Assembly: GCF_021025955.1 (NCBI RefSeq)
Contig: NZ_JAJNCL010000001.1
Coordinates: forward strand, 372,001 to 436,000
Source of the DNA: Rhodococcus qingshengii
GTDB taxonomy: Bacteria > Actinomycetota > Actinomycetes > Mycobacteriales > Mycobacteriaceae
Length of the DNA: 64,000 bases
Direction: 5' to 3'
The notes beneath the pieces were generated by a model. The model was given only the letters and a program-made list of their open reading frames with translations. It was not told the origin of the DNA and did no database searches. The position numbers and the translations under genes were made by a program. Of this stretch, positions 29,727-38,336 are shown one piece after another; within the stretch, counting starts at the first letter, position 1; the number at the start of each line of letters is the position of its first letter.

Positions 29727-30728
29727 ATGTCGTTTCTCACGGGGCGCAAGAGCGTTGCCGTACTGGCCGGAGCCTCAGTCGTGGTCCTGGGTCTGGCCGC
29801 CTGTTCCAGCACCGGTGGTAAGCCGGATTCTTCCGGATCCGGGATGGGCGCGGGTACGGCGGACACGCCCCGCGCCACCATTGCGATGATCACCCACGAA
29901 GTTCCCGGTGACACGTTCTGGGATCTGGTGCGCAAGGGTGCCGAAACCGCAGCGGCCAAGGACAACATCGAACTTCGGTACTCCGCCGATCCCGAGGCGC
30001 CGAACCAGGCAAACTTGGTTCAGAGTGCGATCGACAGCAAGGTCGACGGGATCGCCGTCACCCTCGCGAAGCCCGACGCCATGGTTGCCGCGGTCCAAAG
30101 TGCCACCGCCGCGGGCATTCCGGTGGTCGCCCTCAACTCGGGCCTCGAAACCTGGAAGGACATGGGCGTCAAGGAGTACTTCGGTCAGGACGAGTCGATT
30201 GCCGGTGAAGCTGCCGGCGAGCGACTCAACACCGAAGGTGCCACCAAGGTGCTGTGCGTGATTCAGGAGCAGGGCAACGTGAGCCTCGAATCGCGTTGTG
30301 CCGGTGTGAAGAAGTCGTTCAAGGGAACGACGGAGATTCTCAACGTCAACGGCAAGGACATGCCGTCGGTGGAGTCGACCATCACCGCGAAACTTCAACA
30401 GGACCCGGCAATCGATCGAGTTCTCGCGCTCGGTGCGCCGTTTGCCTTGACGTCCGTGACGTCGGTCGGCAATGCGGGCAGCAAGGCGAAGGTCGTCACC
30501 TTCGACACGAACGCGGCTCTCGTCGACGCCATCAAATCCGGTGACGTGCAGTGGGCAGTGGACCAGCAACCCTTCCTGCAGGGCTACCTCGCCGTCGATT
30601 CGCTGTGGCTCTACCTCAACAACGGCAACGTGATCGGCGGCGGCTTGCCGACCCTGACCGGACCCGCGTTCATCGACAACGCCAACATCGACTCGGTCGC
30701 CGAGTACGCCAAGAACGGAACTCGCTGA
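29727..30728 (+). CDS. Sugar/polyol ABC transporter substrate-binding lipoprotein, probable inositol
   Basis: 333 aa, type I periplasmic binding protein anchored to the outer face of the membrane. Signal peptide with lipobox (SVAVLAGASVVVLGLAAC, lipid attachment in LAACSST). Binding fold: PRATIAMITHEVPGDTFWDLVRKGAETAAAKDNIELRYSADPEAPNQANLVQSAIDSKVDGIAVTLAKPD, a ribose/inositol-class pattern. First gene of a three-gene operon; ATG with GAGGGAG upstream. The shared promoter element with iolC and its position suggest inositol or a relative as ligand. Confidence 0.9.
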   Translation: MSFLTGRKSVAVLAGASVVVLGLAACSSTGGKPDSSGSGMGAGTADTPRATIAMITHEVPGDTFWDLVRKGAETAAAKDNIELRYSADPEAPNQANLVQSAIDSKVDGIAVTLAKPDAMVAAVQSATAAGIPVVALNSGLETWKDMGVKEYFGQDESIAGEAAGERLNTEGATKVLCVIQEQGNVSLESRCAGVKKSFKGTTEILNVNGKDMPSVESTITAKLQQDPAIDRVLALGAPFALTSVTSVGNAGSKAKVVTFDTNAALVDAIKSGDVQWAVDQQPFLQGYLAVDSLWLYLNNGNVIGGGLPTLTGPAFIDNANIDSVAEYAKNGTR

Positions 30729-30791
30729 TCCGGGCGCACGGAGGGCTGAGAATCCGCCCGCCGTGCGTCTGTCCAGCACGGAAGGGAAATC

Positions 30792-31850
30792 ATGTCCACT
30801 CAGGCAGATCTCGACCTTGCCGCCCACAAAGTCGTGACCGATGAACGGGTGAAGGAGCAAAAACGCATTCAGCGTCTGCTGCTCCGCCCCGAGATGGGTT
30901 CACTTGTCGGCGCCATCGCCATCTTCATCTTCTTCTGTATCGTCGCGGCACCGTTCCGAACTCCGGAAGCGCTTGCGACAGTGCTCTACTCCAGCTCCAC
31001 GATCGGCATCATGGCTTGCGCGGTCGCCCTGCTCATGATCGGCGGCGAGTTCGACCTCTCCGCCGGCGTCGCAGTCACCACGTCCTCGCTCGCCGCGTCG
31101 ATGATCGCCTACAACCTGCACCTCAATCTGTGGGTGGGCGCGATTCTGGCGCTGGTCGTCTCGCTCGCTGTCGGATTCTTCAACGGCTACCTCGTCATGA
31201 AGACGAAGATTCCCAGCTTCCTCATCACCTTGAGTTCGTTCCTGATGCTGACCGGTATCAACCTGGCCGTCACCAAGCTCGTGAGTGGTCAGGTGGCCAC
31301 ATCCAGCGTCTCCGACATGGCCGGATTCGATTCCGCGAAAAAGGTATTCGCGTCGTCGTTCTCGGTCTTCGGGGTGTCCGTCAAGATCACGGTCGTGTGG
31401 TGGCTGCTGTTCACCGCGATTGCCACGTTTGTTTTGTTCAAGACCAAGATCGGCAACTGGATCTTCGCGGTCGGGGGCAATCAGGACAGTGCCCGCGCGA
31501 TCGGTGTGCCGGTGACGGCAGTCAAGATCGGTCTGTTCATGACCGTCGGCTTTGCTGCCTGGTTCGTGGGCATGCATCTGCTGTTCTCGTTCAACACCGT
31601 TCAGTCCGGCCAGGGAGTCGGTAACGAGTTCCTGTACATCATCGCCGCAGTCATCGGCGGTTGCCTGCTCACCGGTGGTTACGGAACCGCGATCGGCGCT
31701 GCGATCGGTGCATTCATCTTCGGTATGACCAACCAGGGCATCGTCTACGCAGGCTGGAACCCGGACTGGTTCAAGTTCTTCCTCGGCGCCATGCTGCTGT
31801 TCGCGGTCATCGCCAACAACGCATTCCGCAACTACGCTGCGAAAAGGTGA
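30792..31850 (+). CDS. ABC transporter permease (RbsC/FrcC-like)
   Basis: 352 aa, CUT2-family permease with about 8-10 helices. The conserved cytoplasmic loop lies near VGGNQDSARAIGVPVTAVKIGLF, equivalent to the GGN.AA..sGi.v motif of RbsC that contacts the ATPase. Other landmarks are ALLMIGGEFDLSAGVAVTTSSL and GGCLLTGGYGTAIGAAIGAFIFGMTNQGI. Lies 63 bases after the binding-protein gene and three before the ATPase gene. Confidence 0.93.
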   Translation: MSTQADLDLAAHKVVTDERVKEQKRIQRLLLRPEMGSLVGAIAIFIFFCIVAAPFRTPEALATVLYSSSTIGIMACAVALLMIGGEFDLSAGVAVTTSSLAASMIAYNLHLNLWVGAILALVVSLAVGFFNGYLVMKTKIPSFLITLSSFLMLTGINLAVTKLVSGQVATSSVSDMAGFDSAKKVFASSFSVFGVSVKITVVWWLLFTAIATFVLFKTKIGNWIFAVGGNQDSARAIGVPVTAVKIGLFMTVGFAAWFVGMHLLFSFNTVQSGQGVGNEFLYIIAAVIGGCLLTGGYGTAIGAAIGAFIFGMTNQGIVYAGWNPDWFKFFLGAMLLFAVIANNAFRNYAAKR

Positions 31851-31853
31851 CAC

Positions 31854-32666
31854 ATGAGTACCACAGCTGAAGTTCCCGCTCTCTCGAACTCGGGCGGCAA
31901 CGTGCCACTGATCGAGCTCAAGGACGTCGGTAAGCAATACGGAAACATCATCGCGCTCAAGGGAATCAACCTGCGCGTCGGCGCGGGTGAAGTGACCGGC
32001 GTGCTCGGTGACAACGGCGCAGGCAAGTCCACGCTGATCAAGATCATCGCGGGTCTACACCAGCAGAGCGAAGGTGAACTGCTCGTCGACGGCAAACCCA
32101 CGACGTTCCACTCTCCGAAAGAAGCGCTCGGCAAAGGCATCGCGACGGTCTACCAGGACCTCGCGGTCGTTGCGCTGATGCCGGTGTGGCGCAACTTCTT
32201 CCTCGGGCAGGAACTGCGCAAGGGCGGCCTGATCAAGTCGCTCGACGCCAACGCCATGCGCGCGACGACTCTTTCGGAACTGTCGAAGATGGGCATCGAA
32301 CTGCCTGACGTCGACGCACCGATCGGCAGCCTCTCCGGCGGTCAGCGTCAGTGTGTTGCCATCGCCCGCGCCATCTTCTTCGGCGCCCGCGTGCTGATTC
32401 TCGACGAGCCGACAGCAGCGCTCGGCGTCAAGCAATCGGGAATGGTGTTGCGCTACATCACCGCCGCCAAGGAGCAGGGTTTCGGCGTCATCTTCATCAC
32501 GCACAACCCGCACCACGCGTACATGGTCGGCGATCACTTCGTACTCCTCAACCGAGGACGTCAGAAGCTCGACGCCAAGTACGACGACATCTCGCTCGAA
32601 GAACTGACCAAGGAGATGGCAGGCGGTGACGAGCTCGAGACACTGACCCACGAGCTTCGCCGCTAG
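31854..32666 (+). CDS. ABC transporter ATP-binding protein (single nucleotide-binding domain)
   Basis: 270 aa. Walker A at residues 52-60 (GDNGAGKST), Q-loop in VYQDLAVV, signature LSGGQ at 160-164, Walker B LILDEP with Asp184/Glu185, H-loop in IFITHNP. Most CUT2 ATPases (RbsA, MglA, XylG) fuse two such domains in about 500 aa; this one has a single domain like FrcA, so it probably works as a homodimer. Last gene of the importer operon, followed by a perfect hairpin. Confidence 0.93.
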   Translation: MSTTAEVPALSNSGGNVPLIELKDVGKQYGNIIALKGINLRVGAGEVTGVLGDNGAGKSTLIKIIAGLHQQSEGELLVDGKPTTFHSPKEALGKGIATVYQDLAVVALMPVWRNFFLGQELRKGGLIKSLDANAMRATTLSELSKMGIELPDVDAPIGSLSGGQRQCVAIARAIFFGARVLILDEPTAALGVKQSGMVLRYITAAKEQGFGVIFITHNPHHAYMVGDHFVLLNRGRQKLDAKYDDISLEELTKEMAGGDELETLTHELRR

Positions 32667-32683
32667 ATCAGAACGTCACAACT

Positions 32684-32714
32684 ACTGCCTCGGTTCGAAT
32701 CGAACCGAGGCAGT
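32684..32714. terminator. Bidirectional terminator after the ABC operon
   Basis: ACTGCCTCGGTTCG and CGAACCGAGGCAGT form a perfect 14-bp stem with loop AAT, between the convergent ATPase and Gfo/Idh genes. Confidence 0.9.
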
Positions 32715-32724
32715 GGTCGTTTCG

Positions 32725-33726
32725 TCAGAGGGTGGTAGTCGGCCGAACCCCGAGGCCGGAATGCATGTACGCCTCGTCGATCATCGTCATGTTGGCGAGC
32801 GCATCGGCCGGGCCGATGGGAAGTGTCGAGTCCCCGGCCAGATGATCGGCCAGGGCCTCGAGTTGGTAGGTGTACGACGACTTGGTGCCCAGATGCTCGA
32901 CGCTCGTGCGCCCACCGACCGTGACGGAGACGCGGTCGTCCACGTCCGGCTGCAGGAAGTTGTGCACCAGGACGTCTCCTTCCGTCCCGCAGACTCGGAA
33001 GGTGAAGTGATACCGCTCGTCCAACATCGTGGTCACCACGGATGCCGTGGCACCGCTGGGATATTCGAGTTCGATGTCAAACCACGAATCGACTCCCGGA
33101 ACGTATTCCTCGTGACGGGTCGCGGTCACCACCGGCGCCCCACCACACACGTCACTCAGCATCCGGGAAGCATGTAATCCGTAGCAGCCCAGGTCCATCA
33201 GCGACCCACCCGCCAAGGCAAGTTCCCACCGCGGATCGTTCGCGGCGGGGGTCGGCATCCGCAGTACCGTTTCCACCCGAGTTGATTCGCCGACGGCGCC
33301 GTTCCGAACCAGATCCAGCAGGCGCCGGTTCACTGGATGAAAGAGGTAGTGGAAACCCTCGAGTAGTGTCACTCCGCTCACGCGTGCTGCCTCGACTACC
33401 GCCTGTGCTTCCACCGCATTGCTCGAAAACGGTTTCTCCGTCAGCACGTGCTTGCCGGCCTGAATGGCGGCGAGATTCCACGGGCCGTGCAGGCTGTTGG
33501 GCAGCGCGTTGTAGACGACGTCCACCTCCGGATCCGAAATCAGCTCCGGGTACGAACCGACCACCCTTTCGATCCCATGCTGTGCCGCATACGCTCTGGC
33601 ACGCTCGGGGTTGCGTGCGGCAACGGCCACCAGGCGGTGCCGGGTGGCCGTTGCAGGTTTGATCATCGCGTTCTCGGCGATTCGTGAGGCTCCCAGAATG
33701 CCTATTCGCAACGGGGTAGGTGTCAC
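32725..33726 (-). CDS. Gfo/Idh/MocA oxidoreductase, dihydrodiol-dehydrogenase-like subgroup
   Basis: 333 aa. The nucleotide-binding motif is altered (GILGASRIAENAMIKPA) as in the glucose-fructose oxidoreductase and trans-dihydrodiol dehydrogenase subgroup; other landmarks are LTEKPFSSNAVEAQAVVEAA, TLLEGFHYLFHPVNRRLLDLV and GGSLMDLGCYGLHASRML (catalytic Asp/Tyr region). Start GTG at 33726 overlaps the stop of the iolE-like gene (GTGA). A longer frame exists upstream but would run through that gene. Last gene of a four-gene operon; substrate unknown. Confidence 0.87.
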   Translation of the reverse strand: MTPTPLRIGILGASRIAENAMIKPATATRHRLVAVAARNPERARAYAAQHGIERVVGSYPELISDPEVDVVYNALPNSLHGPWNLAAIQAGKHVLTEKPFSSNAVEAQAVVEAARVSGVTLLEGFHYLFHPVNRRLLDLVRNGAVGESTRVETVLRMPTPAANDPRWELALAGGSLMDLGCYGLHASRMLSDVCGGAPVVTATRHEEYVPGVDSWFDIELEYPSGATASVVTTMLDERYHFTFRVCGTEGDVLVHNFLQPDVDDRVSVTVGGRTSVEHLGTKSSYTYQLEALADHLAGDSTLPIGPADALANMTMIDEAYMHSGLGVRPTTTL

Positions 33727-34589
33727 AGAACCGACCGCAGATACTCGACGCTGGCTCGCACGTCGCGTACCGGTCCCTCGTCCGATGGCGCCTCGGTCAG
33801 AATTGTGTCCTGCTCGAGCACGTACCACCCGTCGAAACCGTGTCGCTGCAAGATGGCCGTGACACCGGCGATGTCGACGTCTCCACCGCCGAGCGGACGG
33901 TACATTCCCGCCTTGACGCCGTCGGTGTAGGTGAGCTCGCCACTGCGAACGCGTGATGCGAGGGCATCGTCGACGTCCTTGAGATGTACGTGAGTAATGC
34001 GCTCGGGAGCTTGACGCGCCAGGTCGACCGGATCGGTCCCGCCGATCAACAGATGGCCGGTGTCGAGACACAGTGGGATGGCCGAGCCTTCGAGCACGCG
34101 CAGGACCTCGTCGCGCTGCTCGATCATCGTTCCGACGTGAGGGTGGACGACTGCTCGAATGCCGCGCTCGGCGGCAGCGTCGGTGAGCCGATCGAGATTG
34201 TGCAGCAGGGTTTTCCAACTCTGCTCGTCCAATTCCGGACGCGAATCGTAGCCATCGGAACCCGTCGCGGCAGCGAGAACCAAAACCTCGGCACCCGAGG
34301 CGACAAAACCGTCGAGGATCGGGGAGATGCCTGGCACCGGATCATGATCGTGATCGTGCAGCAGAACCGGTGCGAACCCGCCGACTGCGCTCAGGTCGTG
34401 ATCCGCGAGCACCCTGGCCATCTCGGCGGGTGCTGTCGGCAGAAACCCCTCCGGACCGATTTCCGTTGCTGCAAGACCGACTTCGCGCATTTCACGGAGA
34501 ACCTGCGCGGGGTCGAGCTGGTAGCCCCAACCCGGGACTTCACACACACCCCAGGAGATCGGTGCGCCGGCGATGCGGGGAGTGCTCAT
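33723..34589 (-). CDS. Second IolE-like inosose dehydratase (TIM barrel)
   Basis: 288 aa. N-terminal RIAGAPISWGVCEVPGWGYQL is a strong IolE-family opening, followed by AATEIGPEGFLPTAP, AVVHPHVGTMIEQRDEVLRVL, PLCLDTGHLLIGGTDP (metal Asp/His), THVHLKDVDDALASRVR and GWYVLEQDT. Likely dehydrates a keto-inositol. It is distinct from the operon IolE at 13818-14723 and is flanked by two Gfo/Idh genes, with four-base overlaps on both sides, so these three proteins should be made together. Confidence 0.87.
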   Translation of the reverse strand: MSTPRIAGAPISWGVCEVPGWGYQLDPAQVLREMREVGLAATEIGPEGFLPTAPAEMARVLADHDLSAVGGFAPVLLHDHDHDPVPGISPILDGFVASGAEVLVLAAATGSDGYDSRPELDEQSWKTLLHNLDRLTDAAAERGIRAVVHPHVGTMIEQRDEVLRVLEGSAIPLCLDTGHLLIGGTDPVDLARQAPERITHVHLKDVDDALASRVRSGELTYTDGVKAGMYRPLGGGDVDIAGVTAILQRHGFDGWYVLEQDTILTEAPSDEGPVRDVRASVEYLRSVL

Positions 34590-35626
34590 GTGTGTGCCTC
34601 ATTCTTGTTGTGAAGGAACAGATCTTTGACTTCGGCGATCGCCACGGGCCTACCCTGGCGCAGTGAGTACGTTGCAACTTCGGAAATCCAGGCCGACTCG
34701 ACCGCATCTGCCGGCGTACACGGTGATTCCCGCCGCCCGGCGATTACGCCCAGGAATGCTTCGAGTTCCGCACGGTAGGCGGACGTGAAACGGTCCATGA
34801 AAAACGTGTACGGCTCCTTCGAGGGAAACGAGATTCCGGGGTCGAGCGAGCGGAGCGGCAAACGATCGTCGAGTCCCGCAGCGACGGAGTCTCTCGAGCC
34901 GAGTACCTCGAGCCGGCAGTCGTGGCCGCGGCCGTTGTAGCGGGTGTTCGACACGACCGCGATGGTCCCGCCATCGAAAGTGAGAACCGTAGCAGCGGTG
35001 TCGATGTCACCGGCATTCGCAATCGCACGATCACCTTGATTCGAACCAGTGGCATAAACCGTGGTGACTTCGCGGCCGCTGACCCACCTGACGATGTCGA
35101 AATCGTGGATCGAGCAGTCGCGGAAGATACCGCCGGAGTGCTCGATGTACGAGATCGGTGGGGGAGCGGGATCGAGGGTGGTCGATCGGAGAGTGTGGAT
35201 CCAACCGAGCTGTCCGGATCGAACTGCTTCGTACGCCGCCACAAATGACGGATCGAAGCGGCGCTGAAATCCGATCTGGACCGGTACCGAGGTCTGCTCG
35301 ACAGCCTCGAGTACACGAACGGAGGATTCGATGGAGTCGGCGACCGGCTTTTCGCAGAACGTCGGGATACCCCGGCGGACAGAGGCTTCGATCAAATCGG
35401 CATGTGAACTCGACGACGCGGCGATCAGAACGCCGTCGACTCCTGAAGCGAACAGCGCGTCGGGATCGGCAGCGAACTCCACGTCGAGTTCGGTTGCCAC
35501 GTCCGAGGTTCGACGCGCGTCGGCGTCGTTCACGACCAGCGAGTCGACGCCATCCATCGCGAGCAGGTTTCGGGCGTGACAGCTGCCGATTCTTCCGAGC
35601 CCGATGACTCCGATGCGAGCGCCCAT
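34586..35626 (-). CDS. Inositol 2-dehydrogenase-like Gfo/Idh/MocA oxidoreductase
   Basis: 346 aa. GLGRIGSCHARNLL Rossmann motif near residue 9, CEKPVADSIESSV, VQIGFQRRFDPSFVAAYEAVRSG, and FRDCSIHDFDIVRWVSGREV with the IolG-type active-site pattern. The start is the ATG at 35624-35626, one base overlapping the SDR stop; the longer frame would extend into the SDR gene. It may feed the IolE-like protein encoded downstream with a keto-inositol. Confidence 0.88.
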   Translation of the reverse strand: MGARIGVIGLGRIGSCHARNLLAMDGVDSLVVNDADARRTSDVATELDVEFAADPDALFASGVDGVLIAASSSSHADLIEASVRRGIPTFCEKPVADSIESSVRVLEAVEQTSVPVQIGFQRRFDPSFVAAYEAVRSGQLGWIHTLRSTTLDPAPPPISYIEHSGGIFRDCSIHDFDIVRWVSGREVTTVYATGSNQGDRAIANAGDIDTAATVLTFDGGTIAVVSNTRYNGRGHDCRLEVLGSRDSVAAGLDDRLPLRSLDPGISFPSKEPYTFFMDRFTSAYRAELEAFLGVIAGRRESPCTPADAVESAWISEVATYSLRQGRPVAIAEVKDLFLHNKNEAHT

Positions 35627-36417
35627 CAGTCCAGCCCTCCGAAGACGTTCTGGTCCCAGTCGATGATCGAACCCGTCACGACTCCGCTGCGATCGGAGAG
35701 CAGGAAGACGACGAAGTCGGCGATTTCGTCGACCTGGCCGAGCTTGCCCATGGGGAGGGTGCTGCCCGCACGTTCCTGCCAATCGTCACCAGCGTCGTGA
35801 AAAGCTCTCTGCGTGAGGTCTTCTCGCCGGGTCTGTGTCCACCCGATGTCGAGACCGTTGATCCGGATACCATCCCAGCGATGCGCATGGGCGGCGTTGC
35901 GGGTCAGACCCGCCAGCCCGGCCTTCGCTGCCACGTACGGCGCGAGATACGGCTGCCCACCGAGTTCGGACGTGGAGATGATGTTGACTATGGACCCGGG
36001 GACCGCACGCTCGCGCATGTCTTTGACTGCTGCCTGCATCGTGAAGAACGGACCGCGAAGGTTCACCGCGATGTGCTGGTCGAAGAGTTCCTCAGTGGTG
36101 TCGAGCAGAGTTCCGCGGGAGGTGAGCCCGGCGGAATTGACCAGAGCATCCACACGGCCGAAGTGAGAGATCGTCTCGGCCACGCTAGCGAGTGCGGAAT
36201 CCGTTTGCGCCACATCGGCTTCGATGAAGTGGGTTCCCGGAAGTTCTGCCTCGAGAGCCTTTCCGACGTCACGGCGTCGGCCGGTGAAAGCCACCTGAGC
36301 GCCCTCACTGACAGCGGCACGTACGACGCCGGCGCCGACGCCTTGCGAGCCACCACTGACCAGTACGACAGTGTCGGCTAGGAGTGCGGGCCTGATTACG
36401 CCCGGCGGAGAAGTCAT
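35626..36417 (-). CDS. Short-chain dehydrogenase/reductase
   Basis: 263 aa classical SDR. Cofactor motif VSGGSQGVGAG near residue 20, DVAQTD, NSAGLTS (NAG-type), catalytic Ser in IISTSELGG, YxxxK in YVAAKAG, and C-terminal GSIIDWDQNVFGGLD. Oxidises or reduces a secondary alcohol with NAD(P)H. First gene of the operon SDR-Gfo/Idh-IolE-like-Gfo/Idh, divergent from a LacI regulator. In such clusters SDRs often act on keto-inositols or sugar acids; the substrate is not determined here. Confidence 0.9.
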   Translation of the reverse strand: MTSPPGVIRPALLADTVVLVSGGSQGVGAGVVRAAVSEGAQVAFTGRRRDVGKALEAELPGTHFIEADVAQTDSALASVAETISHFGRVDALVNSAGLTSRGTLLDTTEELFDQHIAVNLRGPFFTMQAAVKDMRERAVPGSIVNIISTSELGGQPYLAPYVAAKAGLAGLTRNAAHAHRWDGIRINGLDIGWTQTRREDLTQRAFHDAGDDWQERAGSTLPMGKLGQVDEIADFVVFLLSDRSGVVTGSIIDWDQNVFGGLD

Positions 36418-36492
36418 GGGTTTAGTCTGGCTGTGACGAAGACCTCGAGCAACAGCGAAAAACCATCAAATATCCATCATTGTGAGGTAGTT

Positions 36493-37515
36493 GTGGCGCA
36501 TCGATTCAAAGTGCGGGAGATCGCCCAGCAGTCGGGCCTGAGTGAGGCCACCGTCGACCGGGTGCTCAACGACCGTCCTGGAGTTCGCGAGGGCACACGA
36601 TCGGAGGTTCGCCAGGCGATCACGGACCTGGAACGTCAACGCTCGCAACTGAAACTGGTCGGTCGAACATTCATCGTCGACGTCGTGTTGCAAACTCCCG
36701 CAAGGTTTTCCGACGCCGTCCGCGACGCGCTCGAGGCCGAACTGCCGACCCTTGCGCCCGCTGTTGTTCGTTCCAGGTTTCACTTTCGTGAGACCGGTTC
36801 GGTAGAAGCGATGACATCGACGCTCGACAAGATTCGCCGACGCGGGTCCCACGGTGTCATCGTCAAGGCTCCCGACACTCCCGAAGTCGTGGCGGCGATC
36901 GATCGGCTCGTAGCGGCAAAGATTCCGGTCGTCACGTTGGTGACCGACGTTGCCGGCAGCATGCGAGCCGCCTACATCGGCATCGACAACCGAGCCGCCG
37001 GAGCCACCGCCGCGTACTTGATCGATCAGTGGCTGGGGGATCGGGACGGCAACGTGCTGGTCAGCATGAGCAGCGGATTCTTTCGCGGGGAGGAAGAACG
37101 GGAGATGGGATTTCGCTCCGCCATGCGCGTCTCGGCCCCGCATCGACGTTTGATCGACATTCCGAACAGCGACGGACTGGATCCGACGAGTAGGGAACTG
37201 GTGCGGGCGGCGCTCGAATCCGATCCGCAGATTTGTGCTGTGTACTCGATCGGTGGCGGCAACCTGGCCACGGTCGACGCGTTCGACGAAGCGAACCGGG
37301 AGTGCTCCGTCTTCGTCGCCCACGATCTCGACGGAGACAATCGAAAGTTGCTGGGGGAGAGGCGAATATCGGCGGTGCTTCACCACGATCTGCGGGCGGA
37401 TCTTCGCACTGCCTGTCAGGTGGTCATGAAAGAACACGGCGCCATGGGCGCTCACTTCGGCTTTACGACGTCACCGGTTCAGGTCGTGACACCGCTCAAT
37501 ATGCCCCCGATATAG
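36493..37515 (+). CDS. LacI family transcriptional regulator
   Basis: 340 aa from GTG 36493 (GAGG five bases upstream). Helix-turn-helix HRFKVREIAQQSGLSEATVDRVLNDRPGVREGTRSEVRQAI at residues 3-43, followed by a sugar-binding-type sensor (FIVDVVLQTPARFSDAVRDALEAELP ... SHGVIVKAPDTPEVVAAIDRLVAAKIPVVTL ... YIGIDNRAAGATAAYLIDQW). A GTG at 36433 would add 20 residues across the promoter. Probably regulates the divergent SDR operon. Confidence 0.9.
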   Translation: MAHRFKVREIAQQSGLSEATVDRVLNDRPGVREGTRSEVRQAITDLERQRSQLKLVGRTFIVDVVLQTPARFSDAVRDALEAELPTLAPAVVRSRFHFRETGSVEAMTSTLDKIRRRGSHGVIVKAPDTPEVVAAIDRLVAAKIPVVTLVTDVAGSMRAAYIGIDNRAAGATAAYLIDQWLGDRDGNVLVSMSSGFFRGEEEREMGFRSAMRVSAPHRRLIDIPNSDGLDPTSRELVRAALESDPQICAVYSIGGGNLATVDAFDEANRECSVFVAHDLDGDNRKLLGERRISAVLHHDLRADLRTACQVVMKEHGAMGAHFGFTTSPVQVVTPLNMPPI

Positions 37516-37559
37516 CTGTGCGCGGTTAGGGAGTCCGGAGACTCCCTAACCGCGCACAG
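37516..37559. terminator. Very strong bidirectional terminator (20-bp perfect stem)
   Basis: Bases 37516-37535 pair perfectly with 37540-37559 around the loop CGGA. The hairpin begins directly after the LacI stop and ends nine bases before the sdhB stop, so it serves both convergent units. Confidence 0.93.
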
Positions 37560-37568
37560 GCCGAAGGC

Positions 37569-38336
37569 CTAACGAGCGAAGAGCAGCGCTCGCTTGACTT
37601 CCTGAATTGCCTTTGTCACCTGGATGCCGCGAGGGCACGCATCGGTGCAGTTGAACGTGGTGCGGCAACGCCACACGCCGTCCTTGTCGTTCAGGATGTC
37701 GAGACGCTCGGAAGCGGCCTCGTCACGGCTGTCGAAGATGAACCGGTGTGCGTTCACGATGGCAGCGGGACCGAAGTAGCTGCCGTCGCTCCAGTACACG
37801 GGGCACGACGTGGTGCAGCATGCGCATAGGATGCACTTGGTGGTGTCGTCGAAACGAGCACGGTCGTGCTGGCTCTGGATGCGCTCACGAGTGGGCTCGT
37901 TGCCACTGGTGATGAGGAACGGCTTCACGGCGCGGAATGCGTCGAAGAAGGGCTCCATGTCGACAACCAGGTCCTTCTCGACGGGCAGGCCCCTGATGGG
38001 CTCAACCGTGATGGTGACAGGCTTGCCGTCCTTGGGGAGCATGTCCTTCATCAGCAGCTTGCAGGCCAGACGGTTCACACCGTTGATCCGCATGGCGTCC
38101 GATCCACAGACTCCGTGTGCGCAGCTGCGACGGAACGTGAGGGTGCCGTCGAGGTAGCCCTTCACGTACAGCAGCAGGTTGAGCAGACGGTCGGTGGGCA
38201 GTGCCGGAACCTGGAAACTGTCCCAGTGCTGGCCCTCGCCCGATTCAGGGTTCATCCGCGCGATCTTGAGGGTGACCATGACGGCCCCCTCAGGAACAGC
38301 GGGGAGTTTTGGTGCATCTACAGCAGGCGCAGACAT
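37569..38336 (-). CDS. sdhB: Succinate dehydrogenase iron-sulfur subunit
   Basis: Electron-transfer subunit of respiratory complex II, 255 aa. The [2Fe-2S] ligands are in CAHGVCGSDAM (plus a further Cys, RLACKLL), the [4Fe-4S] ligands in CILCACCTTSCPVYW, and the [3Fe-4S] ligands in CRTTFNCTDACPRGI. It binds SdhA and the inner face of the membrane anchors. Its start overlaps the sdhA stop by one base. Last gene of sdhCDAB; the order equals Rv3316-Rv3319. Confidence 0.96.
   Translation of the reverse strand: MSAPAVDAPKLPAVPEGAVMVTLKIARMNPESGEGQHWDSFQVPALPTDRLLNLLLYVKGYLDGTLTFRRSCAHGVCGSDAMRINGVNRLACKLLMKDMLPKDGKPVTITVEPIRGLPVEKDLVVDMEPFFDAFRAVKPFLITSGNEPTRERIQSQHDRARFDDTTKCILCACCTTSCPVYWSDGSYFGPAAIVNAHRFIFDSRDEAASERLDILNDKDGVWRCRTTFNCTDACPRGIQVTKAIQEVKRALLFAR

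Noticed and set aside
33727-34218. Long N-terminal extension of the Gfo/Idh gene at 32725-33726
   Set aside because: The extension is Arg/Ser-rich out-of-frame reading of the IolE-like gene; the family N-terminus begins at GTG 33726.
26560-36475. TTTGATGG elements before the PhyH gene and before the SDR operon as a shared LacI site
   Set aside because: The match is about eight bases, and TTGATG may simply be a -35 box; spacing and flanks differ.
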